64,000 bases of DNA from Amycolatopsis camponoti. GTDB lineage: Bacteria > Actinomycetota > Actinomycetes > Mycobacteriales > Pseudonocardiaceae. Position numbers and translations under genes: made by a program. How positions within the stretch are numbered: the stretch's first letter is position 1; every line of letters begins with the position of its first letter. The notes below the pieces were generated by a model. That model did not search any database and was not told where the DNA came from. It worked only from the letters and a program-made list of their open reading frames with translations. Where the stretch lies: NCBI RefSeq assembly GCF_902497555.1, contig NZ_CABVGP010000002.1, positions 818,501-882,500 on the forward strand. Direction: 5' to 3'. This document shows, piece after piece, positions 28,513 to 35,631 of this stretch.

Positions 28513-29089
28513 CTGCCCTCAGCATGGCCGCGACGTTCGAGACTCGCGCACCGGAGTCCATGAAGACGGGCTGCCCCGACGAACGATAGGGGTCGATGGC
28601 GACCTTCGAAGGTTCGAAGGTTCGCAGCTTGAGGTGATTCGGGTAGTCGTCGGCACCGAATCCCACGTAGGTCAGATAGTCCTGCACGATTTCGCGAATC
28701 ACGGTCTGACCGGACCGGCCTTCGATCAGACCCGCTCCGGCTTCGGTCTTGGAAAAGTCCCAAAGCACCGAGATCCCGTCGGTCACGAGCGCCGGCGATA
28801 CCAGGACGTACTCATGTCCGAATTCGCGTTGCAGTTTCTTGAGAGCAGGGCGGATTTTCTGTGGACGAACGCCCGCCTGCCGGAGTCCCTCGAGGACCCA
28901 TGCCTCGGCGAGGGCGATGAACGGGACGCTGGCCTGCCGGATGCTTTCCGGTTCGGAGATGTGCAGGAGCGGTCCGCCGTGCGGATAGCCACGCGCCCAG
29001 CGGTGGAACGTCTGCTGCGGAATCCCCAGGTGCCGAGCGGCATCGGCCATGCTCATCAGCGGCCGGGCGAACCTCACGTCGTCGTCCAC
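28421..29089 (-). CDS. DUF433-type antitoxin with N-terminal helix-turn-helix (VapB45-like)
   Basis: 222 residues from GTG 29089, chosen for the strong agaggagga just before it; a longer frame starts at ATG 29140. The N-terminal part (SMADAARHLGIPQQTFHRWARG) is a MerR-like helix-turn-helix. A middle helical region follows, and the C-terminal DUF433 domain (about 150-222) includes FMDSGARVSNVAAMLRAGEEPAVVAEEHGIGIDAVRAAARVLLG. This arrangement is typical of the VapB45-like partners of DUF5615 or VapC45 toxins. It would bind its own promoter and the toxin. Confidence 0.72.
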   Translation of the reverse strand: MDDDVRFARPLMSMADAARHLGIPQQTFHRWARGYPHGGPLLHISEPESIRQASVPFIALAEAWVLEGLRQAGVRPQKIRPALKKLQREFGHEYVLVSPALVTDGISVLWDFSKTEAGAGLIEGRSGQTVIREIVQDYLTYVGFGADDYPNHLKLRTFEPSKVAIDPYRSSGQPVFMDSGARVSNVAAMLRAGEEPAVVAEEHGIGIDAVRAAARVLLGRAA

Positions 29090-29164
29090 GCGTCCTCCTC
29101 TCGGATAGGACAATACTGCTCCATCGCTCAGGGTGATCATTTGACACGCACGGCGACAGCTTGA

Positions 29165-29245
29165 CGCGAGACAGGCGCGGACATGAGCGTGAAGTACAAG
29201 GAAACCGCCCGCGGCGGCTTGGCGGTGAACGTCATCGAGTGCTGA
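29165..29245 (+). repeat. 81-bp direct repeat, distal copy (duplicated sdaA tail)
   Basis: Identical to 27943-28023, including the TGA at 29243-29245. It is immediately followed by the inverted repeat of a terminator that starts on that TGA. This copy therefore marks the ancestral 3' end of the operon. The preceding bases differ from sdaA, so it is not part of a longer gene fragment. Confidence 0.97.
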
Positions 29246-29271
29246 CGTCGCTTTCCGCGAAAGCGACGTCA
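29243..29271. terminator. Ancestral terminator of the glycine operon, now 1.2 kb from sdaA
   Basis: A perfect 13-bp stem (tgacgtcgctttc pairing with gaaagcgacgtca) has a 3-base loop. Its first three bases are the stop codon of the duplicated sdaA tail. The far side overlaps the stop of the small minus-strand gene, so it can act in both directions. Confidence 0.85.
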
Positions 29272-29457
29272 GTTCCGCCGGTCCTCGTCCTCCACCGCCA
29301 GCTTCAACCCCACCTCCACCAGGCGCCAGCCGAGCTGCTGCTTCCTGGTTCCCGGGCTGCGGCTGGGCCTCGCCCGGCCGGGCGGACGGTCGCGCACGCC
29401 GTGGCGCAACTCGTTCTCCCGCTCGTGAACCAGATCTTCGGCCATCAGGAAGTGCAC
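29269..29457 (-). CDS. Small hypothetical protein
   Basis: 62 residues from GTG 29457, chosen because aggggg lies six bases upstream; an ATG at 29499 would extend it. The sequence starts HFLMAEDLVHERENELR, has a basic Pro/Arg middle, and ends RKQQLGWRLVEVGLKLAVED. It resembles the short actinobacterial proteins with a charged N-terminal helix and a C-terminal GWRLVEVG-type helix, whose function is unknown. The rest of 29458-29637 shows no gene. Confidence 0.55.
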   Translation of the reverse strand: MHFLMAEDLVHERENELRHGVRDRPPGRARPSRSPGTRKQQLGWRLVEVGLKLAVEDEDRRN

Positions 29458-29637
29458 CGGATCGCCCCCTGCGTCGATGTTCGGTGTCGGTGGTGCCATC
29501 GTCGCCGACCGTGGCCGTCCGGTTCCACCGGTTTTTCGGACCGCGAACGTCATTGTCACCGACAGCGACCGTCCGTGGCCACTCCGAAGGTGCGCCGCGC
29601 CGGGGAAGTACCGCGCGCCGCGGCCTAAACTCGCGGG

Positions 29638-30363
29638 ATGGAACCGACCTCGGTGGTGAATGCGGGTGAAGCGCTGTTCCGGCCGGTCCGCGCGGGCAAC
29701 GCCTTCGAGGAGACGGTCGAACGGCTGCTGCAGGCCATCCGGCTCGGCGTCGTCGGCGCGGGGGAGCGGCTCCCGTCGGAGCGCGAGCTGGCCGAGCGGC
29801 TCGGGGTCAGCCGCGTCACGCTCCGCGAAGCCATCCGGGCCCTCTCCGACGCCGGTTACGTCGAGTCACGGCGAGGCCGCTACGGCGGCACTTTCGTGCA
29901 CGACACCCTGCCCGGGCCGCCGGAACGGTCACCCGGAGGCAAGGTCGAACCCGTCGCACTGGAGGACGCGCTGTGCCTCCGGTACGTCCTCGAGACCGGC
30001 GCCGCGGAGATGGCCGCCGCGCGGTCGCTGAGCCCGGCCGACCGCCGGCACCTCACCGGGACACTCGCCGAAGCCGCGAGCGCGAGCCTCGACGACTACC
30101 GCCGCAAGGACTCCCGCCTGCACCTCGCGATCGCGGAGGTGACGGCGTCCGGCTCCCTGACCACGGCGATGGCCGACGCCCGCACCCGCGTCAACCAGCT
30201 GCTCGACCGGATCCCGCTGCTCCCGCCCAACCTCGAGCACTCGAACGCCCAGCACGAGGCGATCGTCGACGCGATCCTGGCCGGCGACGCCCCCGCGGCC
30301 CGCCAGGCCATGGCGGAGCACATCGAAGGCACGGCGTCGCTGCTGCGCGCGTTCCTGGCCTGA
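29638..30363 (+). CDS. FadR-subfamily GntR regulator
   Basis: 241 residues. The winged helix-turn-helix lies at about 24-90 (LPSERELAERLGVSRVTLREAIRALSDAGYVESRRGRYGG). The FCD ligand domain at about 105-235 carries metal-type residues in SRLHLAIAE and NAQHEAIVDAI. In FCD proteins Asp and His residues hold zinc or nickel and bind carboxylates or amines. The start ATG is close to a possible promoter, with a short leader. In Streptomyces such regulators often sit near gamma-glutamylation or amino-acid genes, but here the target is not evident. Confidence 0.85.
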   Translation: MEPTSVVNAGEALFRPVRAGNAFEETVERLLQAIRLGVVGAGERLPSERELAERLGVSRVTLREAIRALSDAGYVESRRGRYGGTFVHDTLPGPPERSPGGKVEPVALEDALCLRYVLETGAAEMAAARSLSPADRRHLTGTLAEAASASLDDYRRKDSRLHLAIAEVTASGSLTTAMADARTRVNQLLDRIPLLPPNLEHSNAQHEAIVDAILAGDAPAARQAMAEHIEGTASLLRAFLA

Positions 30364-30448
30364 GCGCACCGGGTTCGCCTTGACAGGATTCGAACAACCT
30401 CGTTAGTTCTCCACAGAACCTCCTCACCCGGTCGGCCGTCATCCATTC

Positions 30449-32362
30449 GTGACCTTGGCGAGCGAGGAAATAGCGGAAGAAGACGAGAAGCCGGACACCC
30501 CGCGGCGCCGTCGGTGGCGGCGGATCCGGCGGATCGGGTACTGGAGCTTCGGGCTGCTCGTCGGCGTCCCGCTGATCGCCTTCTGGGTCGCCTACCTCGT
30601 GCTCGACGTCCGCAGCCCCCAAGAGGTCCTCGCCGGGCTCGACAAGACCGTCGTCCTGCAGTATTCGGACGGGTCGTCGCTGCTCAAGGTCATCCCGGCC
30701 GACGGCGACCGGACGTTCGTGCCCTACACGCAGGTGCCCGCGAAGCTGCGCGACGCCATCATCGCCACCGAGGACCCGACCTTCTGGGACAACCAGGGCT
30801 TCGACCCGACCGGCATCGGCCGCGCGTTCCTCACCGGCGTCGGCGGCGGGTCCGGGATCACCCAGCAGTACATCAAGAAGTCCACCGGCGACGACGACGC
30901 CTCCCTCGGCCGCAAGTTCGCCGAGCTCGTCCTGTCCACGAAGATCACCCAGGAGCAGACCAAGGAACAGATCTTCGAGAGCTACGTCAACATCATCTCC
31001 TTCGGCCGCGGCACGTTCGGGCCCGCCGCGGCGATGAACGCCTACTTCGGCAAGAAGCTCGACGACTCGATGACGTGGAGCGAAGCCGCCTTCCTCGCCG
31101 GGATGATCCAGTCGCCGTCGGTGCACGACCCGGCCGCGTCCGGCGACGCCCACGCCGCCCGGCGCTGGCAGTACGTGCACGACAAGCTCGTCGCCCGCCG
31201 CTACGTGCCGGCCGGCGAGCCGATGGCCTACCCCGGCGGCGAGATCCAGGCGCCGTCGGAGACCCGCGCGGGCCGCGTCACCTACGACGAGTTCCACATC
31301 AAGCAGCAGGTCCTGGCCGAGCTGGAACAGGACGGCTTCCCGCTCGGCCGGCTCCAGCAGGGAAACATGACCGTCGAGACGACGCTGGACCGCGGCATGC
31401 AGGACGCGGCGAAGAAGGCGTTGCGGGACAGGCTGAAGGGCGAGCCGAAGGAGTTCCGCGGCGCGGTGGTCGCCGTCGACCCGAAGACCGGCGCGGTGCG
31501 CGTCTACCAGGGCGGTGACCAGGGCGTCCGCGACTACGCGAGCACCCCGCACGCGGCGGGCTCGGCGTTCTACCCGTTCACCGTCGCCGCCGCCCTGCAC
31601 CGCGGCTACGGCCCGGACGTGCCGGTCCCGGCGCCCGAGGAGCAGGAGTTCCTCGGCGAGAAGTTCAAGTACCCGGACGTCTGCGGCGTCAAGTGCACGC
31701 CGCGCACGGCGATGCGGGCGCACGCCGACGGCCCGTTCGTCGCCCTGGCGAGGAAGCTCGGCCCGGAGGCGCTGAGCGACGCCGCGCGGCAGGCCGGCAT
31801 CCCCGAGACCGTCGACGGCACACCGACGATGCGGGAGCGGGACGGCTTCCTCATCGGGCCGGGGATCGCGATCGGCCGGTACCCGTTGCGGCCGTTGGAC
31901 ATGGCCGGCGCGTACGCGACCTTCGCGAACGACGGCGTCCGCACGACCCCGCACCTGGTGGCGAAGGTGCGCGACGAAAGCGGCGCCGTCGTCTGGGAGC
32001 ACACCGACACCGCGCGCCCGGCGTTCGACGACGACGAAGACGAAAGCCGCCGGGTCGCCCAGGACGTCTCCGGCACCCTGACCGACGGCGGCGGGGCCGC
32101 GCTGCGCACCGGCGAGGCCGAGCACGGCAGCAGCCCGGACAACCAGGACGCCTGGGCCATCGGCTACACGCCGCGGCTGGCCGCCGCGGTCTGGGTCGGC
32201 TCCGACGACGATCGCCTGCTGAAGGACGCGAACGGCGCGAAGCTCACCGGAGACGTCGTCCCGGAAGACATCTGGCGCGGGTTCATGACGGCGGCGCACC
32301 AGAGCGTGCCGGCCCGGAAGATCACCGTGGCCCCGCCTCCGGTGGTGCGGCCGCCGCGCTGA
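30449..32362 (+). CDS. Class A penicillin-binding protein with intact glycosyltransferase and degenerate transpeptidase
   Basis: 637 residues. A basic cytoplasmic tail is followed by one membrane segment (about 33-53). The GT51 domain (about 70-250) has the catalytic IATEDPTFW, the GITQQYIKKS motif and FESYVNIISFGRG. The transpeptidase-like domain (about 330-620) has lost all three active-site motifs: SxxK is S372-A-F-Y375, SxN aligns with HAD (425-427), and KTG is RTG at 553-555. The nucleophile Ser is present but its lysine is Tyr. It should polymerise glycan strands without crosslinking or binding beta-lactams normally. No PASTA domain. The start used is GTG 30449. Confidence 0.85.
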   Translation: MTLASEEIAEEDEKPDTPRRRRWRRIRRIGYWSFGLLVGVPLIAFWVAYLVLDVRSPQEVLAGLDKTVVLQYSDGSSLLKVIPADGDRTFVPYTQVPAKLRDAIIATEDPTFWDNQGFDPTGIGRAFLTGVGGGSGITQQYIKKSTGDDDASLGRKFAELVLSTKITQEQTKEQIFESYVNIISFGRGTFGPAAAMNAYFGKKLDDSMTWSEAAFLAGMIQSPSVHDPAASGDAHAARRWQYVHDKLVARRYVPAGEPMAYPGGEIQAPSETRAGRVTYDEFHIKQQVLAELEQDGFPLGRLQQGNMTVETTLDRGMQDAAKKALRDRLKGEPKEFRGAVVAVDPKTGAVRVYQGGDQGVRDYASTPHAAGSAFYPFTVAAALHRGYGPDVPVPAPEEQEFLGEKFKYPDVCGVKCTPRTAMRAHADGPFVALARKLGPEALSDAARQAGIPETVDGTPTMRERDGFLIGPGIAIGRYPLRPLDMAGAYATFANDGVRTTPHLVAKVRDESGAVVWEHTDTARPAFDDDEDESRRVAQDVSGTLTDGGGAALRTGEAEHGSSPDNQDAWAIGYTPRLAAAVWVGSDDDRLLKDANGAKLTGDVVPEDIWRGFMTAAHQSVPARKITVAPPPVVRPPR

Positions 32363-32363
32363 G

Positions 32364-33020
32364 TCAGCGCACCAGGGCCAGCACGAACCCGTCGTGCCCC
32401 TTGCTGCCCACGGTCTGGACGGCGGTCGCGTCCAGCCGCGGCTCGGCGGCGAGGAGATCGACCATCTCCCGCACGCCCACGACGTCCGGGTCGGTGCTCG
32501 CCGCGTCGGTCACCCGGCCCTGCCGGACGACGTTGTCGACGACGATCGTCGTGCCCGGCCGGGAAAGCTCCAGCGCCGCGCGCACGTAGTTCGCGGAGTT
32601 GCTCTTGTCGGCGTCGACGAAGACGAAGTCGAACGGCCCGGTCAGCGTCGGCAGCGTGTCGAGCGCGGTGCCGACCTTGATCTCGACGACGTCCTCGCCG
32701 AAGCCGGCCCGCGCCAGGTTCGCCCGGGCGACTTCGGCATGCTTGGGTTCGTATTCGCAGGTCACCAGCTTGCCGCCGGCCGGGAGCGCGCGGGCCAGCC
32801 AGATCGTGCTGTATCCGCCGAGCGTGCCGATCTCCAGGATCGAGCGGGCGCCGGCCTGGCGGGCCAGCAGGTTCAGCAGCTTGCCCTGGTTGGGGGCGAC
32901 GGCGATGTGCGGCAACCCGGCGGCGGCCGAGTCGGCGAGCGCGTCGTCGAGCACCGGATCGGGGGCGAGCAGCGCGCCGGTGAAGTAGTCGTCGACTTCG
33001 GCCCAGGTCTTGTCGGTCAT
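32364..33020 (-). CDS. SAM-dependent O-methyltransferase (COMT/MdmC-like)
   Basis: 218 residues. It belongs to O-methyltransferase family 3: SAM motif LEIGTLGGYSTIWLARALP (about 62), CEYEPKHAEVARANLARAG, and metal-binding VFVDADKSNSANY with VDNVV. These enzymes methylate catechol-type hydroxyls with a divalent metal. The acceptor is unknown. It is convergent with the PBP gene, one base apart, and has no pathway neighbours. Confidence 0.88.
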   Translation of the reverse strand: MTDKTWAEVDDYFTGALLAPDPVLDDALADSAAAGLPHIAVAPNQGKLLNLLARQAGARSILEIGTLGGYSTIWLARALPAGGKLVTCEYEPKHAEVARANLARAGFGEDVVEIKVGTALDTLPTLTGPFDFVFVDADKSNSANYVRAALELSRPGTTIVVDNVVRQGRVTDAASTDPDVVGVREMVDLLAAEPRLDATAVQTVGSKGHDGFVLALVR

Positions 33021-33088
33021 GGCACCTCCACGGCCAACTTAGCGGGCTGGGATCATGCTCGGGGACGACCGAAAGCGGGAAGGTGGAC

Positions 33089-34411
33089 ATGGACGACTAC
33101 CGCGTCGTCGCGGACGCCCTCGCCGCCGACATCGAGGCCGGCCGTCTCCGCCCGGGTGACCGCCTTCCGCCGCAACGCCGCTTCGCGCGGCAACGCGGTC
33201 TCGCGAACTCCACCGCCGCTCGCGTCTACGGCGAGCTCGTCCGGCGCGGCCTGGCCGTCGGTGAAGTCGGGCGCGGGACCTTCGTACGGGCCGCGAAGCC
33301 GCCACCCGAACCCGCGCTCGCCGAACCCGGGGACGCCCGCGTCGACCTCGAACTCAACTTCGCCGTCCTGCCCGACCAGAGCGCGCTGCTGGCGAAAGCG
33401 CTGCAACCCCTGCTGCGCGACGACGTCCTCACCGCGGCCCTCCACCCGATCGGTGCCGCGGGCACCCCGGCTGCCCGGGAAGCCGCGGCCACGCTGCTCA
33501 CCCGCGGCGACTGGCGCCCGGACCCCGCGACGATCCTCTTCACCGGCAACGGCCGCCAGGCCATCGCGGCCGCCATCGCCGCGTTCGTGCCGGTGGGGGA
33601 GCGGCTCGCGGTCGAGTCGCTGACGTACCCCGTCGTGAAGGCCGTCGCGTCGAGGCTCGGCGTCGAGCTGGTGCCGGTCGACACCGACGACCACGGGCTC
33701 GTACCGGAAGCCCTGGCCGCGGCCGGGCCGGTGCGCGCGCTGTACGTCCAGCCGACCCTGCACAACCCGCTCGGCACGACCATGCCCCCGAAGCGCCGCG
33801 AAGAGCTGGCCGCCGTCGTCGCCCGGCTGGACCTGCCCGTCATCGAGGACGGCATCTACACCTTCCTGCGTGACGACGTCCGCCCCTTCGCCGCGTACGC
33901 GCCGGAGCGGACGGTGTTCGTCGACAGCCTGTCCAAACGCGTCGCCCCCGGTCTGACGGCGGGATTCCTGGTCGCGCCACCGGCCTGGACCGCGCGGCTG
34001 GCGTCGTCGGTGCGGTCGGGCGCCTGGGCCGCGTCACGCTTCGCCGTCGAAGCGGCGACGCAGTGGATCGTGACGGGCACCCTGGCCGGCGTCGAAGCGG
34101 CGAAACGCCGTGATGCCGCTGTGCGGGCGTCGGTGGTCGAAGCGAAGCTGCCGGGTCTTCGGGGCGACGCGGCGTCCTACCACCGTTGGTGGGAGCTGCC
34201 GGAGCAGTGGCGCGCGGAGACGTTCGTCGCGGCGGCGGCTCGCCGGGGGATCGCGTTGTCCCCGGCGGCGGCGTTCGCGGTGCTACCGGGGCACGCGCCG
34301 AACGCCGTGCGCATCGCGGTCTCGGCCCCGCCGGTGGAGACGCTGGCCGCGGCCCTCGACGTCCTCGCGGCGCTGGCGAGCGGCAGCCCGGACGACCTGC
34401 TCGCCGACTGA
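33089..34411 (+). CDS. MocR-type GntR regulator/aminotransferase fusion
   Basis: 440 residues from ATG 33089, five bases after ggaagg. The GntR winged helix (about 1-68, GDRLPPQRRFARQRGLANSTAARVYGELVRRGLAVGEVGRGTFV) is joined to a fold type I aminotransferase domain. The PLP lysine lies in DSLSKRVAPGLTAG, and VQPTLHNPLGTTM is typical. MocR proteins use PLP as an effector and often control vitamin B6 or amino-acid genes. It is divergent from the methyltransferase gene, which it might regulate. Confidence 0.88.
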   Translation: MDDYRVVADALAADIEAGRLRPGDRLPPQRRFARQRGLANSTAARVYGELVRRGLAVGEVGRGTFVRAAKPPPEPALAEPGDARVDLELNFAVLPDQSALLAKALQPLLRDDVLTAALHPIGAAGTPAAREAAATLLTRGDWRPDPATILFTGNGRQAIAAAIAAFVPVGERLAVESLTYPVVKAVASRLGVELVPVDTDDHGLVPEALAAAGPVRALYVQPTLHNPLGTTMPPKRREELAAVVARLDLPVIEDGIYTFLRDDVRPFAAYAPERTVFVDSLSKRVAPGLTAGFLVAPPAWTARLASSVRSGAWAASRFAVEAATQWIVTGTLAGVEAAKRRDAAVRASVVEAKLPGLRGDAASYHRWWELPEQWRAETFVAAAARRGIALSPAAAFAVLPGHAPNAVRIAVSAPPVETLAAALDVLAALASGSPDDLLAD

Positions 34412-34506
34412 CGGCGCGTGCCAGCGGCGTGACAGTGCGGTGTGCGGTCCGCACCAGGGGCTCCGGCCAGCCTTCGGTTGTCGCGCAAGAAACCGAAGGA
34501 GCATCC

Positions 34507-35631
34507 ATGAACGTCACGATCATCGGCGCCGGCCTCGGCGGCCTCACCTTGGCCCGGGTGCTGCACGTCCACGGCATCCCGGTCGCGGTTCACGAGGCCG
34601 AGCCGTCCCCGATGGCGCGCATGCAGGGCGGGATGCTGGACATCCACGACTACAACGGGCAGCTCGCCGTCGAAGCCGCCGGCCTGGTGGACGAGTTCCG
34701 CGCTCTCGTCCTGGACGGCCGCCAGGCGATGCGGATCCTCGACCGGGACGCGAACCTGCTGTACGAGAAGGTCGACGACGGCACGGGCGGACGGCCCGAG
34801 GTCCAGCGCGGCGAGCTGAGGCAGCTGCTGCTGGACGCGCTCCCGGAAGGGACCGTCCAGTGGGGACACAAGGTCAGCGGCGGCCGCACGCTCGACGACG
34901 GCTGCCACGAAGTGACCTTCACCGACGGCACCACGGTCGTCACGAGCCTGCTCGTCGGCGCCGACGGCGCCTGGTCGAAGGTCCGGCCGCTGCTCACCGA
35001 CGCCACGCCGGAGTACGAGGGCACAGCGTTCGTCGAGACCTACCTGTTCGACGCGGACGCGAAGCACCCGGCCACCGCGGCGGCGGTCGGTGGCGGGTCG
35101 ATGGTCGCGCACGGCGGCTCGGCGGACGACAGCATCAACGCCCACCGCGAGAGCGGCGCCACCCTGCACACCTACGTGGCGCTCGCCCGGCCGCTGGACT
35201 GGTTCGCGGCCATCGACTTCACCGACCCGGCCGCGGCCGCCGCCCGGATCGCGGCGGAGTTCGACGGCTGGGCCCCGGAGCTGACGGCACTGATCACCGA
35301 CGGCGACACGGACCCGGTCCTGCGCCCGCACTACGCGCTGCCGGTCGGGCTCCGCTGGGCCCGAGTGCCGGGCGTGACCCTCGTCGGCGACGCCGCGCAC
35401 CTCGCGGCGCCCAACGGCGAAGGCGCCAACCTCGCCATGCTGGACGGCGCGGAGCTGGGCCAGGCCCTCGCGGCGCACCCGGGCGATGTCGAAGCGGCCA
35501 TCGCGCATTACGAGGAAGCCATGTTCGTCCGCAGCGCGACGCCCGTCGACGACGCCGTCCTCCTCGAGAGCCTGTTCGGCGACGACGTCCCGGAGAGCCT
35601 GCTGGAGCTGGTGCGGGGCGAGCGGGACTAG
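34507..35631 (+). CDS. FAD-dependent monooxygenase, TetX-like
   Basis: 374 residues. The FAD-binding GAGLGGLTLA (about 7) is followed by the conserved Arg helix EVQRGELRQLLLDAL, the DG motif VGADGAWSKVRP and the second FAD motif GDAAHLAAPNGEGANLAMLDGAELG. The order matches group A flavin hydroxylases. TetX-like members hydroxylate tetracyclines or other aromatics, but many are of unknown substrate. The ATG follows aaggag. The stop overlaps the stop of the convergent membrane gene (35628-35631). Confidence 0.85.
   Translation: MNVTIIGAGLGGLTLARVLHVHGIPVAVHEAEPSPMARMQGGMLDIHDYNGQLAVEAAGLVDEFRALVLDGRQAMRILDRDANLLYEKVDDGTGGRPEVQRGELRQLLLDALPEGTVQWGHKVSGGRTLDDGCHEVTFTDGTTVVTSLLVGADGAWSKVRPLLTDATPEYEGTAFVETYLFDADAKHPATAAAVGGGSMVAHGGSADDSINAHRESGATLHTYVALARPLDWFAAIDFTDPAAAAARIAAEFDGWAPELTALITDGDTDPVLRPHYALPVGLRWARVPGVTLVGDAAHLAAPNGEGANLAMLDGAELGQALAAHPGDVEAAIAHYEEAMFVRSATPVDDAVLLESLFGDDVPESLLELVRGERD

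Larger units (their letters stand above)
28024..29245. mobile_element. Inserted toxin-antitoxin island bounded by sdaA 3'-end repeats
   Basis: A 1222-bp unit separates the sdaA stop from the hairpin that originally followed it. It holds two minus-strand genes and ends in a second 81-bp copy of the sdaA tail. Base composition is lower than around it (31 of 60 bases are G or C in 28801-28860). No transposase, integrase or terminal inverted repeat is visible. The structure resembles integration at a gene 3' end that restores the gene. Confidence 0.7.

Noticed and set aside
30191..32299. A 702-codon minus-strand frame opposite the PBP gene
   Set aside because: Shadow of the PBP coding sequence; no recognisable motif and no ribosome-binding site.
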